A DNA stretch of 64,000 nucleotides from Bacteroidota bacterium (GTDB taxonomy: Bacteria > Bacteroidota > Bacteroidia > Palsa-965), in contig JACQAM010000009.1 in the NCBI GenBank assembly GCA_016194975.1, forward strand, positions 64,788-128,787, given 5' to 3'. Within the stretch, counting starts at the first letter, position 1. Each line of letters starts with the position of its first letter. The position numbers and the translations under genes were made by a program. This document shows positions 35,191-42,721 of the stretch, piece by piece. A model generated the notes under the pieces. That model was not told the DNA's origin, did no database searches, and worked only from the letters and a program-made list of their open reading frames with translations.

Positions 35191-35454
35191 ATGGTGAAGA
35201 AGAAAAATAACAAGAGAACCGGGGATTATCTTTCGATGTTGTTGCCCGGCGAAAAAGCGATCATCGATTCTTTCACCGACCCTGAATTATCCATCAAACT
35301 TCTTGAAATGGGATGCACTCCCGGTGAAGAAGTTATTCTCGAAAAAATGGCACCGCTCGGCGATCCCATCGCGATCAATATTTCGGGATACATTCTCAGT
35401 TTGAGAAAAGCGGAAGCTGCAACGATCCGTATTCGCCGGACCGAAAAAAAATAA
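35191..35454 (+). CDS. feoA: FeoA-domain protein
   Basis: A small SH3-like cytoplasmic partner of the FeoB iron transporter, 87 residues from this start. The family core reads LLPGEKAIIDSF, LLEMGCTPGEEVILEKMAPLG then DPIAINISGYILSLRK. The frame is open a little further upstream (ATG at 35188, TTG at 35182), but the promoter box at 35177-35184 overlaps those codons, so the ATG at 35191 is the earliest sensible start. It lies 24 bp upstream of feoB. Confidence 0.9.
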   Translation: MVKKKNNKRTGDYLSMLLPGEKAIIDSFTDPELSIKLLEMGCTPGEEVILEKMAPLGDPIAINISGYILSLRKAEAATIRIRRTEKK

Positions 35455-35478
35455 TTTCCCGATCGGGAGATCTTTCAA

Positions 35479-37644
35479 GTGGAAAATAATTATTGCCCGG
35501 TAACTCTTCGCAAGATCGCGCTCATCGGTAATCCGAACAGCGGGAAGTCGACGCTTTTTAATGCGCTCACCGGGCTTCACCAGAAAACAGGAAATTTTCC
35601 CGGAGTGACCGTCGACAAAAAAACGGGCACCGCACATCGCAGGATCAATAAACAGGATTACGAATTTTTTTACGTCGATCTTCCGGGAACTTACAGTTTG
35701 TATCCGAAATCGCCGGACGAAGAAGTGGCGACGCATGTGATCACGGATGAAAAAAATCCTGATCACCCGGAGATCGTTCTCATTGTTGCCGATGCGATGA
35801 ACCTGAAACGTTCACTCTTTCTCGCGGGACAGATCATCGATATGAATATTCCCTGCGTTCTTGCGATGAACATGATCGATGAAGCAGAGAAGGCAGGATT
35901 GCATATTGATGCGAATCGTCTTTCGAATCGTCTTGGAATTCCTGTGGTGGCCGTGAGCGCGCGCGATAAAACGGGAATAGATGTGCTTGAAAATATTCTT
36001 GCCGAAGAAGTGCAGGAACCGGCGTTTCGTTTCATCGATCCGTCTTCTATTGCACCAGGCGCAGTGAAAATTCTCAAGACAGAAAATGCAGCGATGAAAG
36101 ATTACCAGGCGCTGCATCTCGCACACATTCTTTACGAGCGCGATGAAAAGTGGAGAGAGAAATTGAATGCCGTGGGATTTTCTCCTTCGGGCGCGCAGGC
36201 GGAAGAGAGTTTGATCCGTTATGGCGTGATAGCGCAGCATCTTGAAGAATGTGTGGGGAATGAAAAAGCGGAACGGCCGCTGCTCACCAAAAAAATAGAC
36301 AAGTGGCTTACGCATAAAATATGGGGCTATGTTATTTTCATTGTGATGATGACGATGGTTTTTCAATCCATTTTCTATCTCGCGAAATATCCGATGAACT
36401 GGATCACGTTCGGATTCTCCTATTTGCAACAATGGTGCAGTGCACATTTGCCTGCAGGAATTCTTTCTGATCTTTTTACCAATGGAATTCTGGCCGGGCT
36501 GAGTGGCGTGGTTGTATTCGTTCCGCAGATCGCACTTTTATTTTTCTTCATTGCGCTTCTCGAAGATTCGGGTTACATGGCGCGCGTGAGTTTCATTCTG
36601 GACAAGCTGATGCGAAGAATAGGATTGCACGGGAGATCTGTAATTCCGCTCGTGAGCGGGATGGCATGCGCGGTGCCCGCGATCATGAGTACGCGCACGA
36701 TCAGCAACTGGAAAGAAAGGATCATCACGATCATGGTCACTCCGTTCATGAGTTGTTCCGCGCGGCTACCGGTTTACGTGTTGTTAATCTCGCTGATTAT
36801 TCCCAACAGAATTGTTTTCGGAATTTTTCAACTGCAGGGATTGGCATTAATGGCCATGTATCTTCTGGGATTTTTCACAGCAATTATTTCTGCATGGGTT
36901 TTGAGTTTGATCATCCGCGCTAAAGGGAAGAGCTGGTTCATTATGGAACTTCCGGTGTACCGGATGCCGAAGTGGTCTAATGTTTTTTATGTGATCTTCG
37001 AAAAAGTAAAAGTGTTTTTGTTTGACGCAGGAAAAGTGATCATGGCAATTTCTATTGTATTGTGGGTGCTTACATCTTTTGGCCCGGGCGAAGAATTTCA
37101 AAAAACACAAACGCTCATTGATGCGTTGAAACAAAGCCCTCCCGAATTCCCAATAACAACAACCGATGACCCGAAACAGTTGCATGAATTCAGACGGGCA
37201 TATATTGTTGATTCAGCAGCTTGGAGCAATTCGATCAAACAGGAGGAATCAAAAAAATTGGAACTTTCTTATGCAGGGCATCTCGGAAAATTCATTGAGC
37301 CCGCGATCAAGCCACTCGGTTACGACTGGAAAATGGGTGTTGCGCTGATCACCTCGCTCGCAGCGCGCGAAGTTTTTGTGGGAACGATGTCCACGATTTA
37401 CGGAACGGTGGATTTGCAAACGAGAATGAAAAAAGAAAAAGATCCGGTAACAGGAAAACCGGTTTACACTTTAGCAACAGGAATTTCGCTGATGTTATTT
37501 TATGCCTTTGCGTTGCAATGTATGAGTACGATAGCGGTGGTGCGGCGAGAAACGAAAAGCTGGAAGTGGCCGCTGATACAATTTACCTACATGGGAATTC
37601 TCGCGTACCTGGCGAGTTTGATCACGTATCAGCTTCTCAAATAA
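35479..37644 (+). CDS. feoB: Ferrous iron transport protein B
   Basis: The main Fe2+ importer of the inner membrane, 721 residues with a GTG start preceded by a GGGAG-type ribosome binding site. The N-terminal G-protein domain has G1 GNPNSGKST, G3 DLPGTYSL and G4 MNMIDEAE. The membrane domain includes the Gate motifs EDSGYMARVSFILDKLMRR and GMACAVPAIMSTRT, and a second half near SLAAREVFVGTMSTIYG. It is complete and co-transcribed with feoA. Confidence 0.96.
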   Translation: MENNYCPVTLRKIALIGNPNSGKSTLFNALTGLHQKTGNFPGVTVDKKTGTAHRRINKQDYEFFYVDLPGTYSLYPKSPDEEVATHVITDEKNPDHPEIVLIVADAMNLKRSLFLAGQIIDMNIPCVLAMNMIDEAEKAGLHIDANRLSNRLGIPVVAVSARDKTGIDVLENILAEEVQEPAFRFIDPSSIAPGAVKILKTENAAMKDYQALHLAHILYERDEKWREKLNAVGFSPSGAQAEESLIRYGVIAQHLEECVGNEKAERPLLTKKIDKWLTHKIWGYVIFIVMMTMVFQSIFYLAKYPMNWITFGFSYLQQWCSAHLPAGILSDLFTNGILAGLSGVVVFVPQIALLFFFIALLEDSGYMARVSFILDKLMRRIGLHGRSVIPLVSGMACAVPAIMSTRTISNWKERIITIMVTPFMSCSARLPVYVLLISLIIPNRIVFGIFQLQGLALMAMYLLGFFTAIISAWVLSLIIRAKGKSWFIMELPVYRMPKWSNVFYVIFEKVKVFLFDAGKVIMAISIVLWVLTSFGPGEEFQKTQTLIDALKQSPPEFPITTTDDPKQLHEFRRAYIVDSAAWSNSIKQEESKKLELSYAGHLGKFIEPAIKPLGYDWKMGVALITSLAAREVFVGTMSTIYGTVDLQTRMKKEKDPVTGKPVYTLATGISLMLFYAFALQCMSTIAVVRRETKSWKWPLIQFTYMGILAYLASLITYQLLK

Positions 37645-37695
37645 TTTCCAATTTGTCAATGCCCAATTACCAATTACGAGATTACAAATTACAGA
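37645..37695. repeat. AATTAC word array
   Basis: Between feoB and the convergent T9SS gene, CAATTAC-type 7-8-nt words recur four or five times (CCCAATTACCAATTACGAG and beyond). Confidence 0.6.
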
Positions 37696-37699
37696 TTGA

Positions 37700-39250
37700 T
37701 TAGTGGGAAAGAATGAGTTTACCCTGTGAAATTGTTTGTTGACCATTGATGATGTGGTAAAAATAAATTCCGGATTCATTTTCGCTGAGGTCAAAGGTTT
37801 CGTTCGCAGATCGAATTGTTTTTTGAAGAATGATCCTTCCGGTGAGATCGTAAATTTCAATTTTATTTCCGGGAGAAAGATTTTGAAAAGTGAATTTTCC
37901 GGAGGAAGGGTTTGGAAATACCAATGGAGAATTTTGAGAATTTTGTGTTACATCGATTCCAAGAGTGCAGGGATCAATGATTGGGCAAGTAAAATCGAAC
38001 GCAAGAACATTTGCATTCTGAACGGCTGAATTGAGATTCTGAAACGGGATGTTGAAAGATGTTTGCGTGACATTTTCATTGGCGAAGACGTATGTTCCTG
38101 GATAACCATTGCAAGGAATATTTCCGAGCGCATCCGTCTTAATAAAATATCCAGCGCCAGACATTCCCATTCCGGAATAACCACCATTCAGAAATCCGCC
38201 ATCGGCCGTTTGCTCAATTGCATTTCCCCAATCGGTTGAATTTCCATCACCACCATATTCTTTGAACCATTGAACATTGCCACTGCTGTCCAATTTGGTA
38301 ATGTCGTCGTTTTCAGCGAAGAGATTTCCTGCCGGAGATCCGCTAGCGCCAGTGATGATAAGACCGTGATCTGAGGTTTCTGAAATAGCATCACCATCAC
38401 ATCCTGCGTTCGTCTTAAGTATTTTTGACCAGATAATATTTCCTGAACTATCCACACTTGTTATATAAGTCTGACTTAATCCGAATGAGTCCTGGATATC
38501 TCCGCATGCTGCATATCCATTATTTTGTGTTTTACAAATGGAGTAACCATAAACATAAGAGAAGGCGTGAATTCCTTTCGACCATAATGGTAATCCGGAG
38601 CTATCTATACATGTCAGAAGCAATTGTGCGTAGCCAAATGACGGAAGAACGATATTTCCCGTCACAACACATCCATTAGTTAAAGTTGATACAATTCCAG
38701 TGGCTCTCGCGCCTGTTGGATGATCGAGCTCTCTTTGCCAAACAAGATTTCCGAGAAGGTCGACTTTGATCAGGAAAATATCTTCAGTGGATGCCGATTG
38801 ATCTATCCGATCGCCAGTGATAATATAACCATCCTGAACTTCACATACGGCATTGCAATATTCGAGCGTACTTGTTACGAAGGTTCGCGCCCACTCTACA
38901 TTTCCTATGCTGTCGGTTTTGATCAGAATAGGATCAATAGTAGTATTGCTTGTCGTTCCTGTAAGAATGAAGCCGTGATCGGAAGTAATTCTCATGTCGT
39001 TACAAATGGTATTGGATCCATTCACATAAGATCTCGACCAGAGCGTGTCGCCCAGTGGATCTGTTTTGATTAGAAAAGCAAATGCTCCTGTTCCCCTGGA
39101 ACTTCCGGCACAAACATAATTTCCATCAGCAGTTTGATGTACAGCCCAGATCTCTTCGTAAGCAGATGATTCAAATCCTTCCTCGAATGAGTTTTGTGCG
39201 GCGAGGAAAGTTGGTAAGATGAAAAGCAATAGCGAATAAAACTTTTTCAT
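37700..39250 (-). CDS. Secreted repeat protein with T9SS sorting domain
   Basis: A 516-residue exoprotein with a signal peptide ending FLAAQN. The body holds about seven repeats of 50-60 residues following the pattern DGGFILTGTT...LIKTDSIGNVEWARTF, a known bacterial delta-60/beta-propeller-like repeat. The end (SPLVFPNPSSGKFTFQNLS to SQGKLILSH) is a type-A T9SS domain. No enzyme motif is visible. It lies convergent to feoB. Confidence 0.86.
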   Translation of the reverse strand: MKKFYSLLLFILPTFLAAQNSFEEGFESSAYEEIWAVHQTADGNYVCAGSSRGTGAFAFLIKTDPLGDTLWSRSYVNGSNTICNDMRITSDHGFILTGTTSNTTIDPILIKTDSIGNVEWARTFVTSTLEYCNAVCEVQDGYIITGDRIDQSASTEDIFLIKVDLLGNLVWQRELDHPTGARATGIVSTLTNGCVVTGNIVLPSFGYAQLLLTCIDSSGLPLWSKGIHAFSYVYGYSICKTQNNGYAACGDIQDSFGLSQTYITSVDSSGNIIWSKILKTNAGCDGDAISETSDHGLIITGASGSPAGNLFAENDDITKLDSSGNVQWFKEYGGDGNSTDWGNAIEQTADGGFLNGGYSGMGMSGAGYFIKTDALGNIPCNGYPGTYVFANENVTQTSFNIPFQNLNSAVQNANVLAFDFTCPIIDPCTLGIDVTQNSQNSPLVFPNPSSGKFTFQNLSPGNKIEIYDLTGRIILQKTIRSANETFDLSENESGIYFYHIINGQQTISQGKLILSH

Positions 39251-39399
39251 GCCTCAGGGTTTTGAACTAAAATAGATCAAGTGACACGGAGAAAGAATCT
39301 TGAATGAATAACTGGTACGAAAAAATTCTTCATTGGTCACCAAACGGCAAGTGATGGTGAAGTTTTGCCGCACTGAACTGACATAACCAGCCCCGATAT

Positions 39400-39441
39400 A
39401 CGCGCCTGCCTTCGACTAGCACTCAGGCTGACAATAGCGCG
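39400..39441. repeat. GC-rich palindromic repeat
   Basis: A CGCG...CGCG-bounded segment contains CCTGCCTTCGACTAGCAC and CTCAGGCTGAC. It resembles the short 'TTCGACnnGCTCAGG' palindromes scattered in many bacterial genomes and shares the GCCTGCC start with the element inside fic. Confidence 0.5.
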
Positions 39442-39530
39442 TGTAGCGGGAACACAGGTATTTTAAAGCGCAAGTGTTCCGCTCCAAAAAAAATCAAAGA
39501 AAAAATTTGTAATTCGTAATACTGTAATTA

Positions 39531-39773
39531 CTAAAGATCCCAAACTGTTCTTCGCACTTTTCTCGGTTTAAAATATTCTTTGTGTTCGAGAATGAACGCC
39601 ATGATAAAGTACATAATGACGGGCGAACCTACCGTGAAGAAAGAAAGATAAATGAAATACATGCGGATGCGTGTGGGGCGAATGCCGAGTTTGCGTCCCC
39701 ACCAGGAACAAACGCCGAAAGCGCGGTCTTCGAACCAGCCGGCAATGCGATCAATAATTTTTACAGGGGTCAT
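39531..39773 (-). CDS. PspC-domain membrane protein
   Basis: An 80-residue protein with one PspC domain: an amphipathic start (DRAFGVCSWWGRKLGI), the RPTRIRMYFIYLSFFTVGSP segment and a transmembrane helix, with a basic C-terminus. PspC domains act in envelope-stress responses. It stands alone in a repeat-rich region, so its partners are unknown. Confidence 0.85.
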   Translation of the reverse strand: MTPVKIIDRIAGWFEDRAFGVCSWWGRKLGIRPTRIRMYFIYLSFFTVGSPVIMYFIMAFILEHKEYFKPRKVRRTVWDL

Positions 39774-40180
39774 TGGAGGAGGAATGGTTACACTAAAATA
39801 AGAAAATTCGGGGAGTACGAAATACGAAATCCCGAATGAATTCGGGAAAAAGTTACGAAAGGGTAGTGGGTCAGTTTGAAAATTCTTAGCGCCTTAGCGT
39901 CTTTGCGGTTTAATAAAAGAATGGTTTAGGAACCGCGAAGGCGCCAAGGCGCGAAGTTGAATCGGAAAAGAGCAAACTGAGCCACTACCTACGAAAGGCC
40001 TCCCGCAAGATTGCTTCTCCCGCTAAAATCGGGATCGCAATGACCACCGCACGTTTCGTATTTCGTACTCTGCCATTTGCATAACGCGGATTACCACTTG
40101 TTATTTTCGAACGCAAAATATTTCGCCGGAACGTGTCTTTGGTAAGGGATGTGCATTATTTATTTTAAAAGAAACATCCT
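39774..40180. other. 407-bp spacer filled by repeats and one MITE-like element
   Basis: No gene is visible. From left to right it holds ACGAAATACGAAAT words with the palindrome TCCCGAATGAATTCGGGA (39830-39847), the MITE-like element (39862-39989), a GATTGCTTC...TCGCAATGACC repeat with TCCCGCTAAAATCGGGA (40018-40034), and TTTCGTATTTCGTACTC words at about 40049-40066. Confidence 0.75.
39862..39989. mobile_element. MITE-like element, 128 bp, with 8-bp target duplication
   Basis: The ends GGTAGTGGGTCAGTTTG and CAAACTGAGCCACTACC are inverted repeats matching at 16 of 17 positions. The direct repeat TACGAAAG stands immediately outside both ends (39854-39861 and 39990-39997). Inside, a second pair of arms (CTTAGCGCCTTAGCGTC... 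against ...GGCGCCAAGGCGCGAAG) of about 26 bp can fold on itself. It has no open reading frame, so it would need a transposase in trans. Confidence 0.8.
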
Positions 40181-40510
40181 ATGAAAACTTCAGCCGCCCT
40201 CATCCTCGCCATTTTTCTTTTCGTGGCTCCTGCATTTGCAAGGAAACATGATTCCTGCCCGCTAAATGGGAAAGCAGGAAAAAGATCTACTGTTCAACGT
40301 AAGCGCTCCATGGATCACCGCCGTTCTCTTCTGAGTTCTGCAAAAAGTCCGCGCGCGATTCGCAAGAGAAATAAAAAATTTGAAACGCCAAGGAATACTC
40401 TTTCCCATTCTGCTTCCAGCAGAAATGTAAAGTCGCATACAAAATATTCCAGCGGTGGATTCTATTCTTTCCGCAGGCATAATTACAGTGCACATATTTT
40501 TCACAGGTAG
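40181..40510 (+). CDS. Small basic exported protein
   Basis: A 109-residue protein with a signal peptide (MKTSAALILAIFLFVAPAFA) and a strongly basic mature part rich in Arg, Lys, Ser and His (RKHDSCPLNGKAGKRSTVQ, SPRAIRKRNKKFETP). It has no recognised family. Low complexity makes a coding role less certain, but the signal peptide is clear. Confidence 0.5.
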   Translation: MKTSAALILAIFLFVAPAFARKHDSCPLNGKAGKRSTVQRKRSMDHRRSLLSSAKSPRAIRKRNKKFETPRNTLSHSASSRNVKSHTKYSSGGFYSFRRHNYSAHIFHR

Positions 40511-40605
40511 AATTCGGGTAGTGGGAGAATTTGAGAATGAAAGCAGGGTAGAATAATTTCCATTTTTATTCTGATCCATTCTTCCATTCTTCCGTCCTTC
40601 CATTC

Positions 40606-40613
40606 TATATTTG
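40606..40613 (+). promoter_or_regulatory. Promoter -7 box for tyrS
   Basis: TATATTTG lies 4 bp before the tyrS ATG, predicting a leaderless message. The bases before it are CCATTCTT-type octamers. Confidence 0.7.
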
Positions 40614-40617
40614 TCTT

Positions 40618-41919
40618 ATGAAGAAAAATTTCATGGAAGAACTGCGCTGGAGAAAAATGCTCCAGGATGCCATGCCGGGAACGGAAGAATTACTGAAGAA
40701 TGAAATGGTGCGTGGTTATATCGGGTTCGATCCTACAGCAGATTCGCTGGGTGTTGGAAATCTTGTGCAGATCATGACCCTGTTGCATTTTCAGAATTGC
40801 GGACATAAACCGATCGCGCTTGTTGGTGGCGCTACGGGAATGGTGGGCGATCCTTCCGGAAAAAGTGCAGAACGGAATTTATTGTCGGAAGAAATTCTCA
40901 ATCACAATCTTTCCTGTCAGAAGAAACAACTGGAAAAATTCCTTGATTTCAATTGCGGGGAAAATTCGGCGGAGATCGTGAATAATTATGACTGGTTCAA
41001 AGGAATGGGTTTCCTCGAATTCATCCGTGATATCGGAAAACATCTAACGGTGAATTATATGATGGCGAAGGATTCGGTGAAGAACAGAATAAGCGGAGAA
41101 GACAGAGAAGGAATGTCGTTCACAGAATTCGCGTACCAGTTGGTGCAGGGATATGATTTCTATTATCTCTGGAAAAATCACGGAGTAAAAATGCAGATGG
41201 GAGGAAGTGACCAGTGGGGAAATATTGTAACCGGAACAGAACTCATTCGCAGGAAAGATGGAGGAGAAGCGTGGGCGCTCGTAACCCCATTGATAAAAAA
41301 AGCGGATGGAACGAAGTTCGGAAAAACAGAAAGCGGAAATCTCTGGCTCGATCCGAAACGCACTTCTCCTTATGAGTTTTACCAGTTCTGGATCAATGCG
41401 GCAGATGCTGATTCGGAAAATTACATACGCATTTTTACGTTGCGTGGCAAAGAAGAAATTGAAGCGCTGGAAAATGAACATCGTGCAGAACCACATTTGA
41501 GAAAATTGCAGAAAGCGATCGCGGAAGATATTACCACGAGAGTTCATGGGAAAGATGCGCTGAATGCAGTGATGGGAATTACTTCGTTGTTCATGGCGAA
41601 GGATGCTCTTGCACAGTTGGACGCAATGGATGAGGCGGCGTTTGCAAAAATGATTTCAGATTCAGGAATGAATGCTGCGGAAATTTCTGTCACTGAATTT
41701 GCGAATGGCATCAGCATCATTGAACTTCTCACTTCGCGCACAAAGATGTTTGAATCAAATGGTGATGCGATGAAAATGATAAAGGGAAATGGTGTGTCGC
41801 TGAATAAAGTGAAAGTGACGGATCAGAAAATGATAGTGAATACTTCGAATCTGGTGAAGGGAAAGTATATGATCGCCCAGAAGGGGAAGAACGACTATTG
41901 TCTGGTCATTATACAATAG
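40618..41919 (+). CDS. tyrS: Tyrosyl-tRNA synthetase
   Basis: Charges tRNA-Tyr; a class I enzyme of 433 residues. Visible are GFDPTADSL, VGGATGMVGDPSGKSAERN, the Tyr-binding YQLVQGYDF and QMGGSDQWGNI, and the KMSKS-equivalent KFGKT. The C-terminus has an S4-like RNA-binding domain. The signature that is normally HIGH or HVGN reads GVGN here, so the first His is replaced by Gly. The last 22 codons are duplicated at 42585 beside the toxin gene. Confidence 0.93.
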   Translation: MKKNFMEELRWRKMLQDAMPGTEELLKNEMVRGYIGFDPTADSLGVGNLVQIMTLLHFQNCGHKPIALVGGATGMVGDPSGKSAERNLLSEEILNHNLSCQKKQLEKFLDFNCGENSAEIVNNYDWFKGMGFLEFIRDIGKHLTVNYMMAKDSVKNRISGEDREGMSFTEFAYQLVQGYDFYYLWKNHGVKMQMGGSDQWGNIVTGTELIRRKDGGEAWALVTPLIKKADGTKFGKTESGNLWLDPKRTSPYEFYQFWINAADADSENYIRIFTLRGKEEIEALENEHRAEPHLRKLQKAIAEDITTRVHGKDALNAVMGITSLFMAKDALAQLDAMDEAAFAKMISDSGMNAAEISVTEFANGISIIELLTSRTKMFESNGDAMKMIKGNGVSLNKVKVTDQKMIVNTSNLVKGKYMIAQKGKNDYCLVIIQ

Positions 41920-42082
41920 TTCTTTGGGGGAACGAAGTGCGAATTTGTCAGACGAACTGACTGCGAAAATGCGGAGTGCGGATGTGCGAATCTCGAACTC
42001 CCCAACTTCGAATTTCGGAAGTCCGCACTCCGCATTTTCGCGCGGTTCGCAATTCGTTCCGCCTACTGATCCTTCAAATTAT
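41846..42082. repeat. Left flank of the toxin-antitoxin insertion
   Basis: Three blocks here recur to the right of the toxin gene: 41846-41910 (the tyrS end, 61 of 65 bases equal to 42585-42649), 41947-41961 (GTCAGACGAACTGAC, equal to 42653-42667), and 42031-42082 (52 of 52 bases equal to 42670-42721). The last 20 bases of the third block equal the 3' end of the amidohydrolase gene at 42702. Confidence 0.93.
41929..42060. repeat. Long hairpin built from dispersed-repeat words
   Basis: GGAACGAAGTGCGAA at 41929-41943 pairs with TTCGCAATTCGTTCC at 42046-42060, one mismatch. Inside, the 20-base arm GCGAAAATGCGGAGTGCGGA at 41963-41982 has a perfect complement at 42022-42041. The first arm begins the GGGGGAACGAAGTGCGAA family motif at 41926. 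Confidence 0.85.
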
Positions 42083-42113
42083 TTTTCGTATTTTAGTATA
42101 AATAATTTTAGTT

Positions 42114-42326
42114 ATGAAAACTCAATTTATTACTGATAGCAAAGGCAAGAAGATCGCAGTTGTTCTTTCCGTTGAAGAGTACAATCGTATTGTTGAAGAG
42201 CTGGAAGAGTTGGATGATATCAAAGCATACGATCGTGTTAAAGTTTCGAAGAGCAGTTCTGTTCCTGCGGCACTCGTATTCAAATCGATCGAAAATAAAA
42301 GAGGGCGGAAATGGGCTACGAAGTAA
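42114..42326 (+). CDS. Antitoxin, Phd/YefM-like
   Basis: A 70-residue acidic protein starting MKTQFITDSKGKKIAVVLSV and continuing EEYNRIVEELEELDD, the pattern of Phd/YefM-type antitoxins whose N-terminus binds DNA and whose C-terminus neutralises the toxin. It overlaps the toxin gene by 16 bp. Expected role: bind and inhibit the RelE-like toxin and repress the operon. Confidence 0.88.
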   Translation: MKTQFITDSKGKKIAVVLSVEEYNRIVEELEELDDIKAYDRVKVSKSSSVPAALVFKSIENKRGRKWATK

Positions 42327-42565
42327 TCATCCGCAAACAAGCGGTGAAGCAGCTTGAAAAGATCAGCGATCCGGATTATTCTAAAGTGAAAAAGACAATT
42401 CTCAGTTTAAGTAATAATCCAAGACCTTCAGGATATAAAAAGTTGAAAGGGAGAGATGGATTCAGAGTGAGACAAGGAGATTACAGGATCATTTACGAAA
42501 TTCTTGATCATGTGTTGATTGTAGATGTGATCACGATCGGGCACAGGAAAGATATTTATGATTGA
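42311..42565 (+). CDS. RelE/ParE-family toxin
   Basis: An 84-residue basic protein: VIIRKQAVKQLEKIS at the start, PRPSGYKKLKGRDGFRVRQG in the middle and the typical end DYRIIYEILDHVLIVDVITI then GHRKDIY. This fits the RelE family of mRNA interferases or the related ParE gyrase poisons. The RIIYEI and GHRKDIY ends favour RelE. It is encoded behind, and overlaps, its antitoxin. The pair is flanked by duplicated tyrS and spacer DNA. Confidence 0.92.
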   Translation: MGYEVIIRKQAVKQLEKISDPDYSKVKKTILSLSNNPRPSGYKKLKGRDGFRVRQGDYRIIYEILDHVLIVDVITIGHRKDIYD

Positions 42566-42573
42566 TATAGTGA

Positions 42574-42721
42574 GGAACGAATTGCGAATCTTGTGAAGGG
42601 AAAGTATATCATCGCCCAGAAGGGGAAGAACGATTATTGTTTGGTCATTTTTGTCAGACGAACTGACTTCGCATTTTCGCGCGGTTCGCAATTCGTTCCG
42701 CCTACTGATCCTTCAAATTAT
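42574..42721. repeat. Right flank of the toxin-antitoxin insertion, with tyrS 3' fragment
   Basis: It begins GGAACGAATTGCGAA (42574-42588), then a diverged 65-bp copy of the tyrS end (42585-42649), GTCAGACGAACTGAC, and the 52-bp block ending inside the amidohydrolase gene. The four differences in the tyrS copy are three synonymous changes and one Met to Ile. GGAACGAATTGCGAA and its complement at 42685-42699 form 15-bp inverted ends. Confidence 0.92.

Noticed and set aside
41924-42136. An open frame across the left flank of the toxin-antitoxin insertion.
   Set aside because: Its translation comes from repeat words, and it shares the segment AFSRGSQFVPPTDPSNY with another frame only because the DNA is duplicated.
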